From an uncultured Oscillibacter sp. (GTDB taxonomy: Bacteria; Bacillota; Clostridia; Oscillospirales; Oscillospiraceae): 15,987 nt of DNA. The stretch covers positions 1 through 15,987 of the forward strand of contig CAMHBH010000043.1 of the NCBI GenBank assembly GCA_946183175.1, given 5' to 3'. The notes under the pieces are model-generated. The model was given only the letters and a program-made list of their open reading frames with translations, searched no databases and was not told where the DNA came from. A program made the translations under genes and the position numbers. Position 1 is the stretch's first letter. Every line of letters begins with the position of its first letter. This document shows positions 5,188 to 11,679 of this stretch, piece by piece.

Positions 5188-7038
5188 ATGAGCGACTATC
5201 CCGGCGTGATTGCCAACCTACTCATTTTACTAATATTCCCAATCGGCTACCTGTCCATGCCGCGCCTGAAAAACCGTCAGAACCGTATCTTTGTCGGCCT
5301 GCTGGCTTTGCAAATCGCCGTGATTCCGTTCGATTTCGCGGTCGGCTGGACGGAGGCGCACCCGTCCGTACTGGCCTTCCCGGCCCGTATGGGCTACGCT
5401 CTGCTGTCCCTGCTCTGCGCCTACTGGTTCTTCCTGTTCACGGCGGAAGTCTTGCGCCTCAAACCCGCGGAGGCCCCGTGGCGGCGCTTCTCCCCGCTCG
5501 TGCTGATTGCGTCGGAAGTCCTGACGCTCACCGCCGCCGCAACGGGCCGCCTCGCGCTGATGTACGGTTTCCTGTCGCTCTTCGCCGTGCTCTACTCCGC
5601 CGCGTCCCTCTTCCTGATTTTCCGCTTCCGCGAGCGCCTCAACCGCTACGAGTGCGTCAGCGCGGCGGGAAGTCATCTCCTGCTGTCGGCGGGCTACCTC
5701 CTACATATCGTGTTCCCGTCCCATATGCTCGTCGGCACCGTGAACCTGATGGCGTGTATCAAGTTCTACCTGGCCTTCGAGAACCCCCACCTCTACATGG
5801 CCAACCGCGGGAACTCGTTCAATATGCGCGCCTTCCGGGACGTGATGGACGAGCGAATCCGCAAGAACTCCTACCGGATTCTCGCCTTCGCCCTGCGCGA
5901 CTACATCGAAATGCGCGGGATTTACGGCGGCGCGCAGATGGACAAAGGCGTAGCCATGATTGGGCGCTTTCTGGTGCAGACGTACCCGGAGTATCAGGTG
6001 TTCTACTTGCGGAGCGGGCGCTTCGTGATACTCGCCCCGGAGACCATGGACTGGGAACAGGTACAGCGGGAGATTTACGACCGCTTCCAGGCCCCGTGGA
6101 TTGCCGACGACGCCGAGCTGGATTTGGGCGCGGCGTTCATACAGGTCGAGCCCGCCACCGGGCTGGACAGCGTAGACCGGATTCTGAACTACATCTTCCT
6201 CGCCTTCGAGAACTTCGGGGAGACGCTTCCCAACGCGCACGGCCTGATTGACGCCGAGAGTATCCGGCGGATTGACCGGCAAATCGAAATCAAGCGTTCC
6301 CTCGACCGCTGTCTGGAGCGCAACGAGGTGGAAATCTTCTTACAACCCCTTATCGACAGCCGGAGCCGTACTCTAGCGGGGGCGGAGGTGCTGTGCCGTA
6401 TCCGCGACGAGGCCGGGAACTTGATTTCCCCGGCGGTGTTCGTCCCGATTGCCGAGCAAAACGGATGTATCAACCTCATGGGCGAACAGGTCTTCGAGAA
6501 GGCCTGCCAGTTCGTCCGAGACCACGACATGGAGCAAATCGGGCTTTCCTGGATTAACGTTAATCTTTCGCCGATACAGTGCATGCGCAAGGACTTGAGC
6601 GAGCGCTTCTCCAATATCCTGCACCAGTACGGGGTCTCGACGGAAATCATACACCTCGAAATCACGGAGCAGACCGTCATGGACATTTCCCGCCTCGAAC
6701 AGCAGATAGACATTCTGCGCGGAATCGGCTTCCGCTTCTCCCTCGACGACTACGGGAGCGGCTATTCCAACCTGTCGCGGGTGAAGCAGTACCCGTTTGC
6801 CAACATCAAACTCGACATGGGAATCGTGTGGGACTACATCCGCGACAAGGACGTACTCCTTCCGACGATTGTACAGGCTTTCAAGCAGATGGGTTTCAGC
6901 GTCACGGCGGAGGGAATCGAGGACGGCGTCATGGCCGACACCATGTCGGAGTTAGGCTGTGACTACCTGCAAGGCTACTACTTCTCAAAGCCCCTCCCCG
7001 TGGAGGAATTTGTATCCAAATATACGCTGTCCGCGTAA
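5188..7038 (+). CDS. Membrane-bound EAL-domain c-di-GMP phosphodiesterase with degenerate GGDEF-like domain
   Basis: 616 residues. The frame is open upstream to 4999, but TAGGAGG 7 bases before the ATG at 5188 and the promoter at 5110-5138 fix this start. About seven hydrophobic segments fill residues 6-197. Residues 208-350 look like a GGDEF fold without its signature: RSGRFVIL stands where GGDEF-F would be, so no cyclase activity is expected. The EAL domain spans about 365-616 and keeps the catalytic set: ExLxR as E400-V-L-C-R404, N459 in INVNLS, E491 in LEITE, D520-D521 in LDDYGSGYS, K541, E575 in TAEGIED, and Q595 before GYYFSKP. It should therefore hydrolyse c-di-GMP to pGpG at the inner face of the membrane, in response to a signal sensed by the membrane domain. 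It is transcribed alone. Confidence 0.93.
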   Translation: MSDYPGVIANLLILLIFPIGYLSMPRLKNRQNRIFVGLLALQIAVIPFDFAVGWTEAHPSVLAFPARMGYALLSLLCAYWFFLFTAEVLRLKPAEAPWRRFSPLVLIASEVLTLTAAATGRLALMYGFLSLFAVLYSAASLFLIFRFRERLNRYECVSAAGSHLLLSAGYLLHIVFPSHMLVGTVNLMACIKFYLAFENPHLYMANRGNSFNMRAFRDVMDERIRKNSYRILAFALRDYIEMRGIYGGAQMDKGVAMIGRFLVQTYPEYQVFYLRSGRFVILAPETMDWEQVQREIYDRFQAPWIADDAELDLGAAFIQVEPATGLDSVDRILNYIFLAFENFGETLPNAHGLIDAESIRRIDRQIEIKRSLDRCLERNEVEIFLQPLIDSRSRTLAGAEVLCRIRDEAGNLISPAVFVPIAEQNGCINLMGEQVFEKACQFVRDHDMEQIGLSWINVNLSPIQCMRKDLSERFSNILHQYGVSTEIIHLEITEQTVMDISRLEQQIDILRGIGFRFSLDDYGSGYSNLSRVKQYPFANIKLDMGIVWDYIRDKDVLLPTIVQAFKQMGFSVTAEGIEDGVMADTMSELGCDYLQGYYFSKPLPVEEFVSKYTLSA

Positions 7039-7042
7039 CCGG

Positions 7043-7082
7043 ACGCCTCTCCCGTGCGCGGGGGAGGCGTTGCAAATTTTTT
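7043..7082 (+). terminator. Intrinsic terminator of the EAL gene
   Basis: ACGCCTCTCCC (7043-7053) pairs with GGGGGAGGCGT (7060-7070), one wobble, then a run of T at 7077-7082 after TGCAAA. Confidence 0.75.
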
Positions 7083-7093
7083 CAAAAAAGCGG

Positions 7094-7122
7094 TTGACCG
7101 CCCGGGGAAACTGTGCTATACT
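7094..7122 (+). promoter_or_regulatory. Promoter of the rpmG-secE-nusG-rplK-rplA operon
   Basis: TTGACC (7094-7099), a 17-base spacer, TATACT (7117-7122), start point near 7129. It leaves a leader of about 125 bases before rpmG. No other promoter of this quality is visible before rplA ends. Confidence 0.75.
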
Positions 7123-7163
7123 GTCCGATACCTGTAAGAGGGTTTTTTCTTTTGCGCGTTTGG

Positions 7164-7235
7164 GGCGTTGTCCGGCGTCCCGGGGCGCGGAGACGCCCTT
7201 TCGGCAGGGAGGCCGTGGTATCCCACTGGATACCA
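7164..7235 (+). promoter_or_regulatory. Structured leader of rpmG
   Basis: TGGTATCC (7216-7223) and GGATACCA (7228-7235) form a perfect 8-bp hairpin ending 5 bases before the AAGGAGG ribosome site. Upstream, GGCGTC and GACGCC arms in the GC-rich part (about 7170-7198) can form another stem followed by CTTTC. The layout could allow translational or attenuation control, but no known r-protein leader was recognised. Confidence 0.4.
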
Positions 7236-7254
7236 ATTCTAAGGAGGTGCCGTC

Positions 7255-7404
7255 ATGCGCGTAAAAGTCACGCTGAGATGCAACGAGTGCAAGCAGAGAA
7301 ACTACAACACCATGAAGAACAAGAAGAACACCCCGGACAAAATCACCCTGAGCAAATACTGTCCCTTCTGCAAGAAGCACACGCCCCACAGCGAAACCAA
7401 GTAA
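7255..7404 (+). CDS. rpmG: 50S ribosomal protein L33
   Basis: A 49-residue protein: MRVKVTLRCNECKQRNYNT, then KNKKNTPDKITLSKYCPFCKKH and a short tail. Length and sequence are those of bacterial L33. Cys pairs CNEC (9-12) and CPFC (36-39) make the zinc-ribbon (C+) form, as opposed to the zinc-independent form many bacteria use under zinc starvation. AAGGAGG lies 7 bases before the ATG. It is first in the operon, and secE starts 14 bases after its stop, an order common in Firmicutes. No tRNA-Trp gene separates them, although one is found here in some relatives. Confidence 0.95.
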   Translation: MRVKVTLRCNECKQRNYNTMKNKKNTPDKITLSKYCPFCKKHTPHSETK

Positions 7405-7418
7405 GAGAGGGCTGGACT

Positions 7419-7634
7419 ATGGCAGATTTGGAGAAGAAGAAAGCGCCCCGGACTTCGTGGCTCCGCGAGACGCGCGGCGAATTGAAAAAAGTCGTGTGGC
7501 CCAATCGCGAGACCGTGGCGAAAAATACCGGGACAGTGCTTCTGTGCTCTCTGGTCATCGGGGCCTGTATCTGGATTTTCGACTTTGCCGCGACCAGCCT
7601 CGTCAAGATGATTCTGGCCGTATTCGGCGGCTGA
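7419..7634 (+). CDS. secE: Preprotein translocase subunit SecE
   Basis: 71 residues, the short single-span form usual in Gram-positives. The amphipathic segment RGELKKVVWPNRETVAKNT carries the SecE hallmark 'E-KKV-WP'. One transmembrane helix follows (about residues 38-62, VLLCSLVIGACIWIF onward). SecE clamps SecY in the SecYEG channel. The ATG has a modest GAGAGGG upstream. nusG follows after 9 bases. Confidence 0.95.
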   Translation: MADLEKKKAPRTSWLRETRGELKKVVWPNRETVAKNTGTVLLCSLVIGACIWIFDFAATSLVKMILAVFGG

Positions 7635-7643
7635 GGCTGGGCA

Positions 7644-8168
7644 ATGTCACAGGGTGCAAAGTGGTATGTCATCCATACCTATTCCGGCTACGAGAACGCC
7701 GTAAAGACCAGTATCGAGAAGTTCGTCAACGGGCGGCACTTGGAGAACCAGATTCTCCGCATGGAAATTCCCATGGAGACGGTCACGGAAATCACCGAGA
7801 CCGGAGAGGCCCGGCAGGTCGAACGGAAAGTTCTCCCCGGCTACGTGCTCATCAAGATGGTCATGTCCGACGACGTGTGGCACCTCGTGCGCAACATCCG
7901 CGGCGTGACCGGGTTCGCCGGCTCCGGCAACACGCCGATTCCTTTGACCGAGGAAGAGGTGCTCAAGATGGGCATGGAGAAACACGAAGTCGTAGTACGG
8001 TACCGCGTCGGCGATACCGTGCGCATTGTAGACGGGCCGCTACAGAGCTTCACGGGCACGGTCGAGACACTCGACCCCGACAAGAACCGCGTCAGCGTCA
8101 TGGTCTCGATGTTCGGCAGGGAGACGCCCGTCGACCTCGAACTCGACCAGGTGGAAGTCGTAAGCTGA
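7644..8168 (+). CDS. nusG: Transcription termination/antitermination factor NusG
   Basis: 174 residues. The N-terminal NGN domain begins with WYVIHTYSGYENAVK and includes KVLPGYVLIKM and the VRNIRGVTGFAG loop. The C-terminal KOW domain is VGDTVRIVDGPLQSFTGTVETLD followed by VSMFGRETPVDLELDQVE. It binds RNA polymerase and modulates pausing, Rho action and coupling to the ribosome. The ribosome site (GAGG) overlaps the secE stop codon, so translation of the two is probably coupled. Confidence 0.96.
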   Translation: MSQGAKWYVIHTYSGYENAVKTSIEKFVNGRHLENQILRMEIPMETVTEITETGEARQVERKVLPGYVLIKMVMSDDVWHLVRNIRGVTGFAGSGNTPIPLTEEEVLKMGMEKHEVVVRYRVGDTVRIVDGPLQSFTGTVETLDPDKNRVSVMVSMFGRETPVDLELDQVEVVS

Positions 8169-8173
8169 CCCGC

Positions 8174-8211
8174 AGTGGGAGGGGCGCGCAGGCGTCCCGC
8201 CGAATCACCAC
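8174..8211 (+). promoter_or_regulatory. L1-binding-site mimic upstream of rplK
   Basis: GTGGGAGG at 8175-8182 and CCAC at 8208-8211 enclose a stem GGGGCG (8181-8186)/CGTCCC (8193-8198). The GUGGGAGG ... CCAC arrangement copies the helix 76-77 region of 23S rRNA to which L1 binds. In E. coli L1 represses the rplK-rplA mRNA by binding such a site before rplK. The AGGAGG for rplK lies about 8 bases downstream. Confidence 0.65.
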
Positions 8212-8232
8212 ATTCATACAGGAGGCGCCGTT

Positions 8233-8658
8233 ATGGCACAGAAAATCACCGGTTACGTTAAACTTCAGATTCCCGCCGGAAAGGCGACACCCGCGCCGCC
8301 CGTCGGCCCCGCCCTGGGCCAGCACGGCGTCAATATTGCCGCCTTCACCAAGGAGTTCAACGAGCGCACCAAGGCCGATATGGGCATGATTATTCCCGTC
8401 ATCATCACCGTATACGCCGACCGCTCTTTCTCGTTCATCACCAAGACCCCCCCGGCGGCGGTGCTCATTAAGAAGGAATGCAACATCGAATCCGGCTCCG
8501 GCGTGCCGAACAAGACCAAAGTCGCGACGATTTCCAAGGCGTCCGTGCAGAAAATCGCCGAAATCAAGATGAAAGACCTGAACGCGGGCAGTCTCGAGGC
8601 CGCTATGAGCATGATTGCCGGGACTTGCCGTTCGATGGGCGTCGTGGTGGGCGACTGA
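8233..8658 (+). CDS. rplK: 50S ribosomal protein L11
   Basis: 141 residues, the standard length. It opens with MAQKITGYVKLQIPAGKATP and contains the proline-rich PPVGPALGQHGVNI hinge, the SFITKTPPAAVLIKK segment and the C-terminal rRNA-binding part ending GTCRSMGVVV. It forms part of the GTPase-associated centre on 23S rRNA. ACAGGAGG 7 bases upstream supports the ATG. Confidence 0.97.
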   Translation: MAQKITGYVKLQIPAGKATPAPPVGPALGQHGVNIAAFTKEFNERTKADMGMIIPVIITVYADRSFSFITKTPPAAVLIKKECNIESGSGVPNKTKVATISKASVQKIAEIKMKDLNAGSLEAAMSMIAGTCRSMGVVVGD

Positions 8659-8669
8659 CGACGCAAAAC

Positions 8670-8698
8670 AGTGGGAGGAACTCTTTCCGGGTACCACT
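8670..8698 (+). promoter_or_regulatory. Second L1-binding-site mimic, upstream of rplA
   Basis: AGTGG (8670-8674) pairs with CCACT (8694-8698). GTGGGAGG (8671-8678) is identical to the first eight bases of the site before rplK, and GGAA/TTCC gives an inner stem. The 3' arm ends 2 bases before the rplA ribosome site, so L1 binding could block its own initiation directly. Confidence 0.6.
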
Positions 8699-8714
8699 AT
8701 GAGGAGGAATCACT

Positions 8715-9407
8715 TTGTTCAGAGGTAAAAAATATAAGGAGAGCGCCAAGCAGGTCGACCGCTCCGTACAGTACGAGGCGCAGGACGGGCTCGCGCTGGT
8801 CTGCAAAACCGCTACCGCGAAATTCGACGAGACCGTCGAACTGCACGTAAAACTGGGCGTCGACTCCCGCCACGCCGACCAGCAGGTCCGCGGCGCTATC
8901 GTACTGCCCCACGGCACCGGAAAAACCGTGCGTGTGCTCGTGTTCGCCAAGGCCGACAAGGCCGACGCCGCCCGCGAGGCCGGGGCCGATTACGTCGGCG
9001 ATATGGACCTCGTGGAGAAAATCCAGAAGGAAAACTGGTTCGATTTCGATGTCGTCGTCGCCAGCCCGGACATGATGGGCGTCGTAGGCCGCCTGGGCCG
9101 TCTGCTGGGCCCCAAGGGCCTCATGCCGTCGCCGAAGGCCGGAACCGTCACGCCCGATGTCGCCAAGGCCGTGCAGGAAGTCAAGGCCGGTAAGATTGAA
9201 TACCGCCTCGACAAAACGAATATCATCCACTGCCCGATTGGCAAGGTCTCGTTCGGCCCCGAAAAACTGCTCGAAAACTATACTGTCCTAATGAACGCCA
9301 TTGTAAAGGCCAAGCCCGCCGCCGCGAAAGGCCAGTATATCCGTAGTTGCGTCGCCGCCTCGACCATGGGCCCCGGCGTACGCATGAATACCGCCAAACT
9401 TATCTGA
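8715..9407 (+). CDS. rplA: 50S ribosomal protein L1
   Basis: 230 residues, standard length. The signature GRLGRLLGPKGLMPSPKAGTVT is intact, as are the first-domain strands (GAIVLPHGTGKTVRVLVF) and the C-terminal KGQYIRSCVAASTMGPG. L1 forms the mobile stalk by the E site and is a translational repressor of its own operon in other bacteria. The start codon is TTG, with GAGGAGG 7 bases upstream; no ATG or GTG lies close by in frame. It is the last gene: a terminator follows and rplJ-rplL are not present downstream. Confidence 0.96.
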   Translation: MFRGKKYKESAKQVDRSVQYEAQDGLALVCKTATAKFDETVELHVKLGVDSRHADQQVRGAIVLPHGTGKTVRVLVFAKADKADAAREAGADYVGDMDLVEKIQKENWFDFDVVVASPDMMGVVGRLGRLLGPKGLMPSPKAGTVTPDVAKAVQEVKAGKIEYRLDKTNIIHCPIGKVSFGPEKLLENYTVLMNAIVKAKPAAAKGQYIRSCVAASTMGPGVRMNTAKLI

Positions 9408-9420
9408 CACGCGACTGTAA

Positions 9421-9450
9421 CGCCCTCTCCGCCACCGGGGAGGGCGTTTT
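9421..9450 (+). terminator. Intrinsic terminator of the L11/L1 operon
   Basis: CGCCCTCTCC (9421-9430) pairs with GGGGAGGGCG (9437-9446), one wobble, followed by TTTTATT. Confidence 0.85.
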
Positions 9451-9493
9451 ATTGGCCGTATACGCGAAAATCCCCCAAACTACGCGCCGACGG

Positions 9494-9548
9494 TTTCATG
9501 AAATACAGCCATATATGAAATTTGACAAAACCGATTGACATTTGTCAA
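9494..9548. promoter_or_regulatory. Cluster of palindromes over the bglP promoter
   Basis: TTTCATGAAA (9494-9503), CATATATG (9510-9517) and TTGACATTTGTCAA (9535-9548) are perfect palindromes. The last covers the -35 box, a position where a bound repressor would block RNA polymerase. A further TTGACA at 9522-9527 forms a 13-bp-spaced repeat with the -35 box. Confidence 0.45.
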
Positions 9549-9563
9549 GAAATCCTCTATAAT
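9535..9563 (+). promoter_or_regulatory. Consensus promoter of the bglP-GH1 operon
   Basis: TTGACA (9535-9540), a 17-base spacer, TATAAT (9558-9563): a perfect match to the sigma-A consensus, start point near 9570. So strong a promoter for a sugar operon implies tight repression. Confidence 0.85.
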
Positions 9564-9575
9564 TTTACTAACGCG

Positions 9576-9587
9576 TTCGGTACCGAA
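9576..9587. promoter_or_regulatory. Candidate operator just after the bglP start point
   Basis: TTCGGTACCGAA is a perfect 12-bp palindrome at about +6 to +17, overlapping the shorter palindrome AACGCGTT (9570-9577). Position and symmetry suit a dimeric sugar-responsive repressor; the regulator gene is not in the window. Confidence 0.45.
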
Positions 9588-9596
9588 AGGCCGTAT

Positions 9597-9619
9597 CTCC
9601 CGGATTGGCCGTCCGGGAG
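9597..9619 (+). promoter_or_regulatory. Leader hairpin before bglP
   Basis: CTCCCGGA (9597-9604) and TCCGGGAG (9612-9619) form an 8-bp stem with a 7-base loop, 13 bases before the AAGGAGG site. No U-tract follows, and no LicT/SacY-type antiterminator target was found, so it is not an obvious attenuator. Confidence 0.4.
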
Positions 9620-9644
9620 GCGGAACGTTTCAAGGAGGGATAAC

Positions 9645-11585
9645 ATGGCAACCAAAGTTCGCGACTACAAGAAACTGGCCGCCGATATCAAAGACGCCCT
9701 CGGCGAGAGCAACATCACCAGCGCCACCCACTGCGCCACCCGTCTGCGCCTTGTGCTCAAGGCCAATCCCGAAGAGGAGATTGACAAGAAAATCTCTCAA
9801 ATGCCCGGCGTCATCCAGGTTATCAAGGCCGGCGGACAGTACCAGATTGTCATCGGCACGCACGCCAAGGACGTTTACGAGCACCTGTCCGGAATGATGA
9901 CCTTCTCGGGCGAAGTGCCGAAAGTCAAGGAAAACCCGCTCAATGTCGTGGTCGGCGTCATGTCGGGTTGCGTCGCGCCGTTCGTGTACATCCTCGCCGC
10001 CGCCGGACTTCTGCAAGGCTGTCTGATTGTCATCAAACTTATCGCCGACCTCGCCATGGGCGGGAGCGCGGGCACCGCGTTCGTCGGCTCCACCGGCGCG
10101 GGGCAGATTTACGACATGGTCTCCTGGACGCCCTTCACGTTCCTTCCCGCCTTCATCGCAATCGCCGGGGCGCGCCACTTCAAGTGTAATCCCTTTATTG
10201 CCCTGTGGTGCTGTCTGGCCCTGACGAACCCCACCTGGGCCACGATTGCCGCCTCCATCAGCGACGGTACCCCCCTGCACTTCCTGTTCGTCCCCCTGAC
10301 CTCCGTCACCTACACCTCGACGGTTATCCCGCCGATTCTCTGCGTGGCCTGCCTGGCGTGGCTCGAACCCAGAATCGAGAAGGCCATGCCCGAAGTCATC
10401 AAGGCTATCGGTACGCCCTTCTGCTGTACGGCTATCATGGTGCCCCTGACTATCATGGTTATCGGCCCCGTGTCGACCGTCGTCGCCAACGCGATGGCCG
10501 CCGCCTACAACATCCTCTATGATTTCCTCCCCTGGCTGGCCTCCGGCATTTTCGGCGCTATCTGGCAGGTTCTCGTTATCTTCGGCGTACACTGGAGCTT
10601 CACCCCGATTTCGCTGGCGAACTACTCCAACCTCGGCTACGACCTGATTCAGCCGTGTTGCGCTATCGCCGTGTGCGCGCAGACCGCCGCCTGCTTCGGC
10701 GCGTTCGTCAAGTCCAAAAACTCGGAAGTCAAGACCGTCGCCGCCTCCGCCGCCGCTACCGGACTGTTCGGTATCACCGAACCCGCCATTTACGGTATCA
10801 CGCTCCGCTTTAAGAAGCCCTTCATTTGCGGCTGTGTCGGCGCGGCCATCGGCTCCATGATTGCGTCCTTCTTCGGCACCCGCTACTTTGTCTACGCCGG
10901 CCTCGCCGGATTCCTCACGATTCCCAACGGTATCTACAACGCCGACGCCCAGGCCAATACCGCCGCGCTCAATACCGCCAATCCCGCGTTTTCGACGGGC
11001 ATCGTGGGCCTCCTGATTGGTACCGCTGTCGCGTGCGCGATTGCGTTCGTACTCGTACAGATTATCGGTTTCGACGACCCCGTAGAGATTCAGGAAGACG
11101 AGGAAGAAGAGACCGCCGCCCCCGCCGTGTCCGATACGAAAGTATTCGCGCCGCTGACGGGCGAAGTCGTCGAACTCGCCAACGTCCCCGACGCGACTTT
11201 CGCCGAAGGCGTGCTCGGACGGGGCCTCGCAATCGTCCCCACGGAAGGCAAGCTCTACAGCCCCGTCGACGGGCGTATCGACGCCGTTTTCGATTCCAAA
11301 CACGCAATCAGCATTTTCACCGAAACCGGGGCCGAAATGCTCATCCACGTCGGCCTTGAGACCGTCGAGCTGAAAGGACAGTATTTCAAGCCCGTCGTCA
11401 AGAACGGCGACCGCGTGCGCAAGGGCGACTTGCTCATGGAATTTGACCTCGACGCCATTAAGCAGAAGTACAAGACCTTCACGCCCGTTCTCGTCACGAA
11501 CGCCGACGAGTTCAGCGACATTCAGCCGGTCAAGACTTCCGGCGCTGTCAAGGCGGGCGAACCGCTCTATACCGCGAAAGCCTGA
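9645..11585 (+). CDS. bglP: PTS beta-glucoside-type transporter, fused EIIBCA
   Basis: 646 residues. The frame opens earlier, but AAGGAGGG 5-6 bases before the ATG at 9645 and the match to EIIB fix this start. Domain order is B-C-A. EIIB covers 1-88 with phospho-Cys30 in THCATRLRL. EIIC covers about 100-480 with many membrane helices and the GITEPAIYG motif. An acidic linker (EDEEEE) leads to EIIA (about 500-646), with phosphohistidine His568 in MLIHVGLETVELKG and the partner His553. It imports and phosphorylates a glucoside using phosphoenolpyruvate through HPr. Sucrose/trehalose permeases share the fold; pairing with a GH1 6-phospho-beta-glucosidase favours beta-glucosides. HPr and EI are not in the window. 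Confidence 0.9.
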   Translation: MATKVRDYKKLAADIKDALGESNITSATHCATRLRLVLKANPEEEIDKKISQMPGVIQVIKAGGQYQIVIGTHAKDVYEHLSGMMTFSGEVPKVKENPLNVVVGVMSGCVAPFVYILAAAGLLQGCLIVIKLIADLAMGGSAGTAFVGSTGAGQIYDMVSWTPFTFLPAFIAIAGARHFKCNPFIALWCCLALTNPTWATIAASISDGTPLHFLFVPLTSVTYTSTVIPPILCVACLAWLEPRIEKAMPEVIKAIGTPFCCTAIMVPLTIMVIGPVSTVVANAMAAAYNILYDFLPWLASGIFGAIWQVLVIFGVHWSFTPISLANYSNLGYDLIQPCCAIAVCAQTAACFGAFVKSKNSEVKTVAASAAATGLFGITEPAIYGITLRFKKPFICGCVGAAIGSMIASFFGTRYFVYAGLAGFLTIPNGIYNADAQANTAALNTANPAFSTGIVGLLIGTAVACAIAFVLVQIIGFDDPVEIQEDEEEETAAPAVSDTKVFAPLTGEVVELANVPDATFAEGVLGRGLAIVPTEGKLYSPVDGRIDAVFDSKHAISIFTETGAEMLIHVGLETVELKGQYFKPVVKNGDRVRKGDLLMEFDLDAIKQKYKTFTPVLVTNADEFSDIQPVKTSGAVKAGEPLYTAKA

Positions 11586-11618
11586 ACTTCCCGCCCCTCG
11601 TAAATCACTGACTGCCTC

Positions 11619-11655
11619 TCCGGCGGATACTCGACAAAGCCGGGTATCCGCCGGA
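11619..11655 (+). promoter_or_regulatory. Perfect 12-bp hairpin between bglP and the GH1 gene
   Basis: TCCGGCGGATAC (11619-11630) and GTATCCGCCGGA (11644-11655) pair completely, followed by TTTAC. It may end part of the transcripts or protect the bglP mRNA, giving lower GH1 expression than permease. Confidence 0.6.
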
Positions 11656-11679
11656 TTTACACCGAAAGGAGCTTTACCT

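Noticed and set aside
5094..6251. Long plus-strand open frame (385 codons) in another frame over the EAL gene
   Set aside because: Its product is Arg/Pro-rich low-complexity typical of a GC-rich shadow frame; the EAL frame carries all domain motifs.
9590..9644. GGATTG in the bglP leader as a LicT/BglG antiterminator target
   Set aside because: Only the first few bases match and there is no overlapping terminator with a U-tract.
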